Below are positions 1 through 5,388 of a stretch of 5,388 nt of DNA, in pieces. A model generated the notes under the pieces. The model did not search any database and was not told where the DNA came from. It saw only the letters and a list, made by a program, of their open reading frames with translations. Source of the DNA: Candidatus Thiodiazotropha taylori (GTDB lineage Bacteria > Pseudomonadota > Gammaproteobacteria > Chromatiales > Chromatiaceae); NCBI GenBank assembly GCA_019100305.1, contig JAHRHW010000315.1, forward strand, positions 1 through 5,388. Direction: 5' to 3'. Positions within the stretch are counted from its first letter, which is position 1. Each line of letters starts with the position of its first letter. A program made the position numbers and the translations under genes.

Positions 1-339
1 CCACATCCAGCAGCAATCTGGGCTGAAACAGCACCTCTGGATCCTTTGCAAGTCGATTGTGTCACTGCAGTCATGCTGAAAATTCTTGATAACAAGTGCA
101 AGATGGAACCAGAACAACAGATGGCGATAACAGCTATCTATACTGTTGTCAGACAAAGGCAGGGCGCTCTATTCGAGCCTGCCATCCATCAGAAAATCGA
201 TGATGCACTGAATGCGGACAGTGCTATATCCTGCCAACAGATCCATGAACTTCGACTCTACGCAGAGAGGATTATCCCCAAGCCTGTCATGAAGCATTTC
301 AAAAGCTATCTTCGTGACTCTCTGTATGATCTGAATTAG
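1..339 (+). CDS. Unrecognised protein, C-terminal part (5' end outside window)
   Basis: The frame is open from base 1 to a TAG stop at 337-339, giving 112 visible residues; the true start is probably to the left. A TTG at 46 and an ATG at 73 exist, but neither has a Shine-Dalgarno sequence in front, so I treat the gene as cut by the window edge. The visible part looks soluble and largely helical, with no membrane segment and no metal-binding or nucleotide-binding motif. It contains a Gln/Glu-rich stretch (EPEQQ), a RQRQ segment and a basic segment near the end (KPVMKHFKSYLRDS). I do not recognise the family. It is not DraG, which might have been expected beside draT. It converges on draT with 26 bases between the two stop codons, and no convincing terminator is visible there. 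Coding status is supported by the uninterrupted frame and by its ending just short of draT. Confidence 0.6.
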   Translation, partial: PHPAAIWAETAPLDPLQVDCVTAVMLKILDNKCKMEPEQQMAITAIYTVVRQRQGALFEPAIHQKIDDALNADSAISCQQIHELRLYAERIIPKPVMKHFKSYLRDSLYDLN

Positions 340-365
340 TGTTTACTGGCTTGTGGTCTCAGGCC

Positions 366-1214
366 CTAAAGGATGCTGAGATTCACTTTATAGACACCAC
401 CTATAACCAGGTACTCATTTTCACCTTTGAGTCTGCGTGGAAGCAGGTCGGGTACATACAGCAATTTCACCAGAGGTATTTTTGCCTGCAGAATGTAATC
501 GCCAAATTCATCAGCTCTTTCACGTTGGCTGGTGAATGAATTGAGATTGTTTAACAGAATGACATACTCCCGCTTACTGAACTGGTGGAGTATTTCATGC
601 TCCTTGATCTGATTGATACCTCTATAGAGAGTAAGGTGGGTCTGTTCAGGGAACAGTTTTTCAACTTCGTATTGAGAATAGGTGTAGAGCAGGTCGAGTT
701 GGGCCTCCAGTCCATTCGTATTATAGAGACCATTAGCCCGATCAATCAGGTAGGTTTGATAGTGCTCTGTTGTATAATCCCCCAATGGACCCTGGTGATT
801 TCTTGGCAGGAGTCCAAATCTCGATTCCACCCAACTTTTCAGAACAGCTGCTTCCTTTCCGTCAGCATCAAACATCCAGCCGCGTAAAATTCTCAGATAG
901 TCTGCCTTATCACGTTTGAAACGGTGTTGTTGCTCCTCGCTGAAGCCGGCCTCATCCAGATTGTCGAGTAGAAAGCCTGAACGCATGTAATCCATAAAGT
1001 GGAGGGCGCGTTGCTCCCGTTCAGGCACCTGCTGTAAATGATTGAAGAGATCCGCGTGCAATTCCACGACACCATCAATAAACAGCCTGACCGGATGTTG
1101 CTGAAAGGTCAGGCTACCAAGGATGACTGCTGGCAGGTTACATCGATTGATTGGCAATCGTGCGTAGGCGGGTAGTGAACTGCCTGTTGTGGCTGATTGT
1201 TTGTATTCATCCAT
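366..1214 (-). CDS. draT: NAD(+)--dinitrogen-reductase ADP-D-ribosyltransferase (DraT)
   Basis: DraT transfers ADP-ribose from NAD+ to one arginine of each dimer of the nitrogenase Fe protein, blocking its docking to the MoFe protein in the cytoplasm; this is the ammonium/energy switch-off system known from Rhodospirillum and Azospirillum. The 282-residue product has close to the usual family length. Visible landmarks are the block HPVRLFIDG near residue 41, GWMFD and VLKSWVESRFGL around 112-134, and AQLDLLYTYSQ near 171. The mono-ADP-ribosyltransferase signature follows: LYRG with Arg198, the S-F-T-S segment at 226-229, and the E-N-E motif with Glu265 and Glu267. I chose the ATG at 1214-1212 because it gives a family-like N-terminus; a TTG 12 codons upstream is possible. 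Neither has a clear Shine-Dalgarno sequence. The gene diverges from nifH, its substrate's gene. The name rests on recalled family features, not a search. Confidence 0.9.
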   Translation of the reverse strand: MDEYKQSATTGSSLPAYARLPINRCNLPAVILGSLTFQQHPVRLFIDGVVELHADLFNHLQQVPEREQRALHFMDYMRSGFLLDNLDEAGFSEEQQHRFKRDKADYLRILRGWMFDADGKEAAVLKSWVESRFGLLPRNHQGPLGDYTTEHYQTYLIDRANGLYNTNGLEAQLDLLYTYSQYEVEKLFPEQTHLTLYRGINQIKEHEILHQFSKREYVILLNNLNSFTSQRERADEFGDYILQAKIPLVKLLYVPDLLPRRLKGENEYLVIGGVYKVNLSIL

Positions 1215-1217
1215 ACA
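1202..1217. promoter_or_regulatory. NifA upstream activator site (TGT-N10-ACA)
   Basis: The sequence matches the NifA-binding consensus TGT-N10-ACA exactly: TGT at 1202-1204 and ACA at 1215-1217. Its centre is about 131 bases upstream of the predicted nifH start point, within the usual range for NifA sites acting by DNA looping. A degenerate second copy, TGT-N10-ACC, lies at 1231-1246. The site covers the ATG of draT (1214-1212 on the minus strand), so bound NifA would sit on the beginning of that gene. Assignment is by consensus and position only. Confidence 0.65.
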
Positions 1218-1270
1218 TATGCTGGGTGATTGTCGCGAACCCGACCTCAATGTTTTGTTGTATAGGTGAA

Positions 1271-1299
1271 AATATATTCAATAAAAACAACAATATAAA
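1271..1299 (-). promoter_or_regulatory. Possible sigma-70 type promoter for draT
   Basis: Reading the minus strand, TTTATA (1299-1294) and TATATT (1276-1271) are separated by 17 bases, matching the -35 and -10 consensus at 4 of 6 and 5 of 6 positions. Transcription would begin near 1264, leaving a leader of about 50 bases before the draT ATG. The region is very AT-rich, so chance matches are expected; no sigma-54 element faces draT. This is a weak candidate, offered because draT must be transcribed from this spacer. Confidence 0.22.
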
Positions 1300-1314
1300 C
1301 AATAATTTCAATTT

Positions 1315-1330
1315 TGGCACACCGCTTGCA
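1315..1330 (+). promoter_or_regulatory. Sigma-54 (-24/-12) promoter of nifHDK
   Basis: TGGCAC at 1315-1320, five bases, then TTGCA at 1326-1330 is a perfect match to the RpoN consensus TGGCAC-N5-TTGCW. The invariant GG is at 1316-1317 and the invariant GC at 1328-1329, which places transcription start near 1341 and gives nifH a leader of about 62 bases. Together with the activator site at 1202-1217 this is the standard NifA/sigma-54 arrangement. The linker between them (about 1261-1314) is extremely AT-rich and probably flexible or bent, but I found no good match to the IHF consensus. Confidence 0.93.
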
Positions 1331-1340
1331 AAACCTAGGT

Positions 1341-1356
1341 TGTCCACGTGACCACA
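1341..1356. promoter_or_regulatory. Second TGT-N10-ACA motif at the predicted start point
   Basis: TGT at 1341-1343 and ACA at 1354-1356 form a second exact NifA-type half-site pair, with the palindrome CACGTG (1345-1350) inside it. It lies at about +1 to +16, downstream of the -24/-12 core, where an activator site would be unusual. It could be chance: six fixed bases in a 188-base spacer have roughly a 5 percent chance of occurring. It could alternatively act as a roadblock or autoregulatory site. Confidence 0.25.
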
Positions 1357-1402
1357 AACGACATTAGTCACTACTGATTCAACAATAGTAAGGAGATCCA
1401 AC

Positions 1403-2284
1403 ATGGCACTGCGTCAATGTGCAATCTACGGTAAAGGCGGCATCGGTAAGTCTACCACGACCCAGAATCTGGTCGCTGGTCTGGCCGAGCTTGGTAAAAA
1501 GGTCATGATCGTCGGTTGCGATCCGAAAGCGGATTCCACTCGTCTGATCCTGCACTCCAAAGCGCAGAACACCATCATGGAGATGGCTGCCGAAGCTGGC
1601 ACTGTTGAGGACCTGGAACTGGAAGATGTACTCAAATCCGGTTATGGCGACATCAAATGTGTTGAGTCTGGCGGCCCAGAGCCAGGTGTAGGTTGTGCCG
1701 GCCGTGGTGTTATCACCGCGATTAACTTCCTGGAAGAGGAAGGCGCCTACGAAGATGATCTTGATTTCGTCTTCTACGACGTACTGGGTGACGTTGTATG
1801 TGGTGGCTTCGCTATGCCGATCCGTGAGAACAAAGCTCAGGAGATCTACATCGTGGTCTCGGGTGAGATGATGGCTATGTATGCTGCCAACAACATCTCC
1901 AAGGGTATCGTGAAATATGCCAACTCCGGTGGTGTACGCCTGGCGGGCCTGATCTGTAACTCACGTAACACCGATCGTGAAGACGAGTTGATCGAAGCTC
2001 TGGCTGCCAAGCTGGGTACTCAGATGGTCCACTTCGTACCTCGCGACAATGTGGTTCAGCGTGCTGAGATCCGCCGTATGACCGTTATTGAGTATGATCC
2101 AGCTGCCAAACAGGCTGATGAGTATCGTACTCTGGCTCAGAAAGTTATCGACAATAAGATGCTGGTAATTCCTGAGCCTTGCACCATGGATGAGCTGGAA
2201 GAGCTGCTGATGGAATTCGGCATCATGGAGGAAGAGGACGAGAGCATCGTTGGTCAGACTGCAGCTACTGAGGCAACCGCCTAA
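1403..2284 (+). CDS. nifH: Nitrogenase iron protein (dinitrogenase reductase) NifH
   Basis: NifH is the homodimeric Fe protein that delivers electrons one at a time to the MoFe protein with MgATP hydrolysis, and is also needed for cofactor maturation. The 293-residue product matches the Azotobacter protein almost residue for residue, with a slightly longer C-terminal tail. Seen directly, counting Met1: the P-loop GKGGIGKS (10-17); switch I with Asp40 and Asp44; Cys98 and Cys133, which bind the bridging [4Fe-4S] cluster; switch II DVLGD from Asp126; and Arg101 in CAGRG, the residue DraT modifies. The ATG at 1403 has a strong AAGGAG (1390-1395) at normal spacing. The gene is first in the operon behind a perfect sigma-54 promoter. 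Codon use is strongly biased toward GGT, CGT and CTG, as expected for a very abundant protein. Sequence type is group I molybdenum nitrogenase. Confidence 0.99.
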   Translation: MALRQCAIYGKGGIGKSTTTQNLVAGLAELGKKVMIVGCDPKADSTRLILHSKAQNTIMEMAAEAGTVEDLELEDVLKSGYGDIKCVESGGPEPGVGCAGRGVITAINFLEEEGAYEDDLDFVFYDVLGDVVCGGFAMPIRENKAQEIYIVVSGEMMAMYAANNISKGIVKYANSGGVRLAGLICNSRNTDREDELIEALAAKLGTQMVHFVPRDNVVQRAEIRRMTVIEYDPAAKQADEYRTLAQKVIDNKMLVIPEPCTMDELEELLMEFGIMEEEDESIVGQTAATEATA

Positions 2285-2300
2285 GTCGCCAGATTCAGTA

Positions 2301-2337
2301 GCCAGCTCCGCCAGCATAAGGCTGTGCGGAGGCTGGT
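2301..2337 (+). promoter_or_regulatory. Intercistronic hairpin after nifH
   Basis: A GC-rich stem-loop begins 16 bases after the nifH stop. Arms 2302-2315 and 2321-2336 pair over 14 base pairs (CAGC/GCTG, then CTCCG-type and CCAGC/GCTGG helices) with two single-base bulges at 2325 and 2331 and the loop ATAAG. No U-run follows directly, so it does not look like a full intrinsic terminator. Similar hairpins downstream of nifH in other diazotrophs are associated with stable nifH-only transcripts and the excess of NifH over NifDK; that role is inferred here. Confidence 0.7.
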
Positions 2338-2376
2338 ATCTGAGCAGATTATCCCTCTTTTATCAAAGCCGTATGT

Positions 2377-2403
2377 TCGCAGATTAGCGGCGCGGCAGGA
2401 GAA
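2377..2403 (+). promoter_or_regulatory. nifD translation leader element, copy 1 (mini-hairpin plus RBS)
   Basis: A four-pair stem (2377-2380 with 2387-2390, including one U-G pair) closes the six-base loop AGATTA. It is followed by a GC-rich linker and the Shine-Dalgarno AGGAGA (2397-2402), six bases before the nifD ATG. The same element precedes nifK at 3970-3996: 23 of 27 bases are identical, and three of the four differences fall in the stem, where pairing is kept. Confidence 0.6.
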
Positions 2404-2408
2404 AGACT

Positions 2409-3890
2409 ATGTCTGAAATGACACGCGAAGAGACCGAAGCCCTGATACAGGAAGTGCTTGAGGTCTATCCGGAAAATGCCAAGAAGGACCGCGCCAAGCA
2501 TCTCACGGTCAATGACCAAGAGGTTGAGCAGTCCAAGAAATGTATTACCTCAAACCGTAAATCACTGCCTGGTGTGATGACCATTCGTGGTTGTGCTTAC
2601 GCCGGCTCCAAAGGTGTGGTGTGGGGTCCTATCAAGGATATGATTCATATCTCTCACGGTCCGGTTGGTTGTGGCCAGTACTCCCGTGCCGGACGTCGTA
2701 ACTACTATGTGGGTACAACCGGTATCAACACCTTCGGTACCATGAACTTCACCTCTGATTTTCAGGAGAAGGATATCGTATTCGGTGGTGACAAGAAGCT
2801 CTCCAAGATCATGACTGAGATTGAGCAGCTGTTTCCGCTGAACAAGGGTATTACTGTACAGTCAGAGTGTCCGATCGGTCTGATTGGTGACGATATCGAA
2901 GCTGTTTCAAAGAAGACTTCAGCTGAGATAGACAAGCCGGTTGTACCGGTTCGCTGCGAAGGTTTCCGTGGTGTTTCCCAGTCTCTCGGCCATCATATCG
3001 CCAACGATGCAGTACGTGATTGGGTTCTGCATAATCGTGATGGCGACACCAGCTTTGAAGCCACCGACTACGATGTCACCATTATTGGTGACTATAACAT
3101 CGGTGGTGATGCCTGGTCTTCCCGTACCCTACTGGAAGAGATGGGTCTGCGTGTCATAGCCCAGTGGTCCGGTGATGGCACCCTGGCTGAAATGGAGAAT
3201 ACTCCAAAAGCAAAATTGAACCTGCTTCACTGCTATCGTTCAATGAACTATATCTCCCGTCACATGGAAGAGAAATATGGTATTCCCTGGATGGAGTATA
3301 ACTTCTTCGGTCCTACCAAGATTGAAGAGTCCCTGCGCAAAATTGCTGCCTTCTTCGATGAGACCATCCAGGCCAATACCGAGAAGGTTATCGAGAAGTA
3401 CAAGATGGAGTACGAAGCCGTCATTGCCAAGTACCGTCCGCGTCTCGAAGGCAAGCGTGTGATGCTCTACGTTGGCGGTCTGCGCCCACGTCACATCATT
3501 GGTGCTTATGAAGATCTGGGCATGGAAGTGGTTGGTACCGGTTATGAGTTTGCTCATAACGACGACTACGACCGTACTATCAAGGAAATGGGCAACGCCA
3601 CACTGATCTATGACGATGTTACCGGTTACGAGTTCGAAGAGTTCGTCAAAAAGGTCAAGCCAGACCTGATCGGTTCCGGCATCAAAGAGAAGTACATCTT
3701 CCAGAAAATGGGTATTCCATTCCGTCAGATGCACTCCTGGGATTATTCCGGTCCTTATCATGGTTACGACGGCTTTGCCATCTTTGCCCGTGATATGGAT
3801 ATGACTCTGAACAATCCCTGCTGGAACAAAATCCAGGCACCCTGGTTGAAGGGTGAGGAAGAGGCCGAGGCCGCTGTGGCTGGCGCTTAA
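2409..3890 (+). CDS. nifD: Nitrogenase molybdenum-iron protein alpha chain NifD
   Basis: NifD is the alpha subunit of the alpha2-beta2 dinitrogenase and holds the FeMo cofactor where N2 is reduced; it shares the P-cluster with NifK. The 493-residue product aligns with Azotobacter NifD without major gaps, so residue numbers coincide. P-cluster ligands Cys62, Cys88 and Cys154 are present. Cofactor ligands Cys275 and His442 are present, as are pocket residues Val70, Arg96, Gln191, His195, Tyr229, Ser278, Arg359 and Phe381. Val70 and His195 with Gln191 indicate a normal Mo-type active site, not a vanadium or iron-only enzyme or a NifE homologue. The first ATG is chosen because AGGAGA sits six bases upstream; a second ATG at codon 4 is less well placed. 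The C-terminal tail is short and acidic (EEEAEAAVAGA). It lies 124 bases after nifH and 111 before nifK, with no promoter of its own visible. Confidence 0.99.
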   Translation: MSEMTREETEALIQEVLEVYPENAKKDRAKHLTVNDQEVEQSKKCITSNRKSLPGVMTIRGCAYAGSKGVVWGPIKDMIHISHGPVGCGQYSRAGRRNYYVGTTGINTFGTMNFTSDFQEKDIVFGGDKKLSKIMTEIEQLFPLNKGITVQSECPIGLIGDDIEAVSKKTSAEIDKPVVPVRCEGFRGVSQSLGHHIANDAVRDWVLHNRDGDTSFEATDYDVTIIGDYNIGGDAWSSRTLLEEMGLRVIAQWSGDGTLAEMENTPKAKLNLLHCYRSMNYISRHMEEKYGIPWMEYNFFGPTKIEESLRKIAAFFDETIQANTEKVIEKYKMEYEAVIAKYRPRLEGKRVMLYVGGLRPRHIIGAYEDLGMEVVGTGYEFAHNDDYDRTIKEMGNATLIYDDVTGYEFEEFVKKVKPDLIGSGIKEKYIFQKMGIPFRQMHSWDYSGPYHGYDGFAIFARDMDMTLNNPCWNKIQAPWLKGEEEAEAAVAGA

Positions 3891-3897
3891 AGGAAGA

Positions 3898-3934
3898 CGC
3901 CCGATAGTTGTTTGATGAAAGCAACTATCGGGTG
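3898..3934 (+). promoter_or_regulatory. Intercistronic hairpin after nifD
   Basis: CCCGATAGTTG (3900-3910) and CAACTATCGGG (3922-3932) form a perfect 11-pair stem. It extends outward by a G-U and a C-G pair and inward by a G-U and two A-U pairs, to a five-base GATGA loop. It begins seven bases after the nifD stop codon. No U-run follows, so transcription into nifK should continue. mRNA stabilisation, a processing site or partial attenuation are the likely roles. The sequence is unrelated to the hairpin after nifH, so only the position is shared. Confidence 0.7.
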
Positions 3935-3969
3935 CAAACGACCAGATTCAAACTTAACCAACCGCCTGT

Positions 3970-3996
3970 CCACAGATTAGTGGCGCGGTAGGAGAA
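3970..3996 (+). promoter_or_regulatory. nifK translation leader element, copy 2 (mini-hairpin plus RBS)
   Basis: The stem CCAC (3970-3973) pairs with GTGG (3980-3983) around the loop AGATTA. AGGAGA follows at 3990-3995, six bases before the nifK ATG, exactly the spacing seen for nifD. Compared with 2377-2403, the G-C pair 2379/2388 has become A-T (3972/3981) and the T-G pair 2377/2390 has become C-G (3970/3983). These changes preserve the fold. Confidence 0.6.
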
Positions 3997-4001
3997 CTAT
4001 C

Positions 4002-5388
4002 ATGAGCCAAGTAGTCGATGACATTAAACCCAGTTATCCGTTGTTTCGTACTGACGAATACATCGAGACTCTGAAAAACAAGCAGGAGAACTTCGAAGAG
4101 AAGCATCCTACTGAAAAAATTCAGCAGGTATTCCAGTGGACAACCACCGAAGAGTACAAAGAGCTGAACTTCAACCGTGAAGCCTTGACTGTAAATCCGG
4201 CAAAAGCCTGTCAGCCTTTGGGCGCTGTACTGTGTGCCCTCGGTTTTGAAAAGACCCTGCCCTATGTGCACGGTTCTCAGGGTTGTGTTGCATACTTCCG
4301 TACCTACTTCAACCGTCACTTCAAAGAGCCAGTGGCCTGTGTATCTGACTCAATGACTGAAGATGCGGCGGTATTCGGTGGACAGAAGAATATGTTCGCT
4401 GGCCTGGAAAACGCGAAAGCCCTCTACAAACCGGAGATGATCGCTGTCTCCACAACTTGTATGGCCGAGGTTATCGGTGATGATCTGAATGCGTTCATTG
4501 GTAATGCCAAGAAGGAAGGTCATATCGAACAGGAGTTCCCCACACCGTTTGCCCATACCCCGAGCTTTGTCGGTTCCCACACCACCGGTTGGGACAACAT
4601 GTTTGAAGGTATTCAACGTTACTTTACCCTCAACTACATGGAAGGCAAAGAGGTGGGTAGCAACGGTAAGATCAACATCGTTCCAGGTTTTGAGACCTAT
4701 CTCGGTAACTACCGTGTTATGAAGCGGATGATGGAAGAGATGGATGTGGACTACAGCCTGCTGTGTGATCCCACTGAAGTACTTGATACCCCCGCTGACG
4801 GTGAGTACCGGATGTATGATGGTGGTACTTCAATTGACGAGATCAAGGATGCTCCGAATGCGATTGATACCCTCTATCTGCAGCCTTGGCAGTCTGTGAA
4901 GAGTCGAAAGTTTACCAAGAATACCTGGAAACAGCCGGCAACTGACATCACCATTCCTATGGGTTTGGAAGCCACTGATGCCTTCCTGATGAAGGTTTCT
5001 GAGCTGACCGGCAAGCCGATCTCTGAGTCCCTGACCCGTGAGCGCGGTATTCTGGTTGATATGATGACCGATAGCCACGCCTGGTTGCATGGCAAGAAGT
5101 TCGGTCTCTACGGTGATGCTGACTTTGTCATGGGTATGACCAAGTTCCTGCTGGAGTTGGGTGCCGAGCCGATACATGTATTGTGTAACCATGCCAACAA
5201 GCGCTGGAAAAAGGCTATGGAGAAGATGCTTGCAGAATCTCCATATGGTCAGAACAGTGAAGTTCACATCAGTAAGGATCTATGGCATTTTCGTTCATTG
5301 ATGTTCACCAATAAGCCTGACTTCATGATTGGAAACTCATACGGCAAGTTCATTCAGCGCGATACTCTGCACAAGGGTAAAGAGCACG
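4002..5388 (+). CDS. nifK: Nitrogenase molybdenum-iron protein beta chain NifK (3' end outside window)
   Basis: NifK is the beta subunit of dinitrogenase; it contributes half of the P-cluster environment and part of the Fe protein docking surface. The frame is open from the ATG at 4002 to the window edge, giving 462 residues of a family length of about 520; the missing part is only the C-terminal tail, cut by the window and not a real truncation. P-cluster residues Cys70, Cys95, Cys153 and Ser188 are present, with Tyr98 and Phe99 nearby. The N-terminal extension of roughly 50 residues typical of group I NifK is present, and there is no frameshift in the part I translated. AGGAGA sits six bases upstream of the start. 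The gene follows nifD by 111 bases and is presumably cotranscribed from the nifH promoter. Identification is secure from length, motifs and gene order. Confidence 0.98.
   Translation, partial: MSQVVDDIKPSYPLFRTDEYIETLKNKQENFEEKHPTEKIQQVFQWTTTEEYKELNFNREALTVNPAKACQPLGAVLCALGFEKTLPYVHGSQGCVAYFRTYFNRHFKEPVACVSDSMTEDAAVFGGQKNMFAGLENAKALYKPEMIAVSTTCMAEVIGDDLNAFIGNAKKEGHIEQEFPTPFAHTPSFVGSHTTGWDNMFEGIQRYFTLNYMEGKEVGSNGKINIVPGFETYLGNYRVMKRMMEEMDVDYSLLCDPTEVLDTPADGEYRMYDGGTSIDEIKDAPNAIDTLYLQPWQSVKSRKFTKNTWKQPATDITIPMGLEATDAFLMKVSELTGKPISESLTRERGILVDMMTDSHAWLHGKKFGLYGDADFVMGMTKFLLELGAEPIHVLCNHANKRWKKAMEKMLAESPYGQNSEVHISKDLWHFRSLMFTNKPDFMIGNSYGKFIQRDTLHKGKEH

Noticed and set aside
355..383. Possible terminator between the two convergent genes (stem TCTCAG/CTGAGA)
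   Set aside because: The uninterrupted stem is only six Watson-Crick pairs with a 13-base loop and no U-run on either strand, so it is not convincing.
585..887. Plus-strand open frame of 100 codons opposite draT
   Set aside because: The opposite strand encodes a recognisable DraT through the whole stretch, and no ribosome-binding site precedes this frame.
1348..1371. Weak stem GTGAC/GTCAC in the nifH leader
   Set aside because: Five pairs closing a 14-base loop is too weak to claim as a regulatory structure without comparative data.
1961..2317. Minus-strand open frame of 118 codons over the nifH 3' end
   Set aside because: It is antisense to the conserved NifH C-terminal half; its start lies in the hairpin after nifH and no independent signal supports it.
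3174..3192. TGGCAC inside nifD as a possible internal sigma-54 promoter
   Set aside because: The -12 TTGC element is absent at the required five-base spacing; other TGGCAC occurrences near 1404 and 1597 fail in the same way.
3240..3761. Long open frame (173 codons) on the minus strand inside nifD
   Set aside because: It lies wholly antisense to highly conserved nifD sequence; the frame follows from nifD's strong codon bias, and the translation shows no recognisable family.
3915..3980. A 21-codon frame in the nifD-nifK spacer whose ATG lies in the hairpin loop and whose TAG lies in the nifK leader hairpin
   Set aside because: No Shine-Dalgarno sequence at a usable distance, and the start would be buried in a strong stem-loop; a frame this short is expected by chance.
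4830..5267. Minus-strand open frame of 145 codons inside nifK, with a similar one at 3954-4319
   Set aside because: Both are antisense to conserved nifK codons, have no ribosome-binding site or family resemblance, and are explained by codon bias.
1..5388. CRISPR arrays, tRNA or rRNA genes, insertion sequences, attachment sites
   Set aside because: No repeat-spacer pattern, cloverleaf, transposase frame or terminal inverted repeats were seen; almost the whole window is accounted for by five genes and short spacers.

Overview
This window carries the start of a group I molybdenum nitrogenase operon, nifH-nifD-nifK, on the plus strand. A gene for the nitrogenase-inactivating enzyme DraT is transcribed away from it. 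NifH, NifD and NifK all resemble the Azotobacter vinelandii proteins closely along their length, with every cluster-binding residue I checked in place. The three proteins together with draT suggest a proteobacterium, most likely a gammaproteobacterium of moderate GC, possibly a sulfur oxidiser of the Chromatiales/Sedimenticola type. The genus is a guess; it was not established by any search.

Layout: bases 1-339 hold the 3' end of an unrecognised plus-strand gene cut by the window edge. It converges, with a 26-base gap, on draT (1214 down to 366, minus strand). The 188-base divergent spacer between draT and nifH (1215-1402) holds a perfect sigma-54 promoter core. A NifA-type TGT-N10-ACA site lies about 130 bases upstream of the predicted start point and overlaps the draT start codon. 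A second such motif lies at the predicted transcription start. nifH (1403-2284), nifD (2409-3890) and nifK (4002 to the right edge, incomplete) follow in one direction with spacers of 124 and 111 bases.

How it works together: under nitrogen limitation NifA plus sigma-54 would transcribe nifHDK. NifH (Fe protein) passes electrons with ATP hydrolysis to the NifD2K2 MoFe protein. When ammonium appears or energy falls, DraT would ADP-ribosylate the conserved arginine (Arg101, counting Met1) of NifH and switch the enzyme off. The reactivating glycohydrolase DraG is not in this window.

The known system is ordinary; the less ordinary parts are in the spacers. Each intercistronic spacer has a strong hairpin just after the stop codon. 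nifD and nifK also share a nearly identical leader of about 27 bases, with a small hairpin whose paired bases covary between the two copies. I see no undescribed protein system here.
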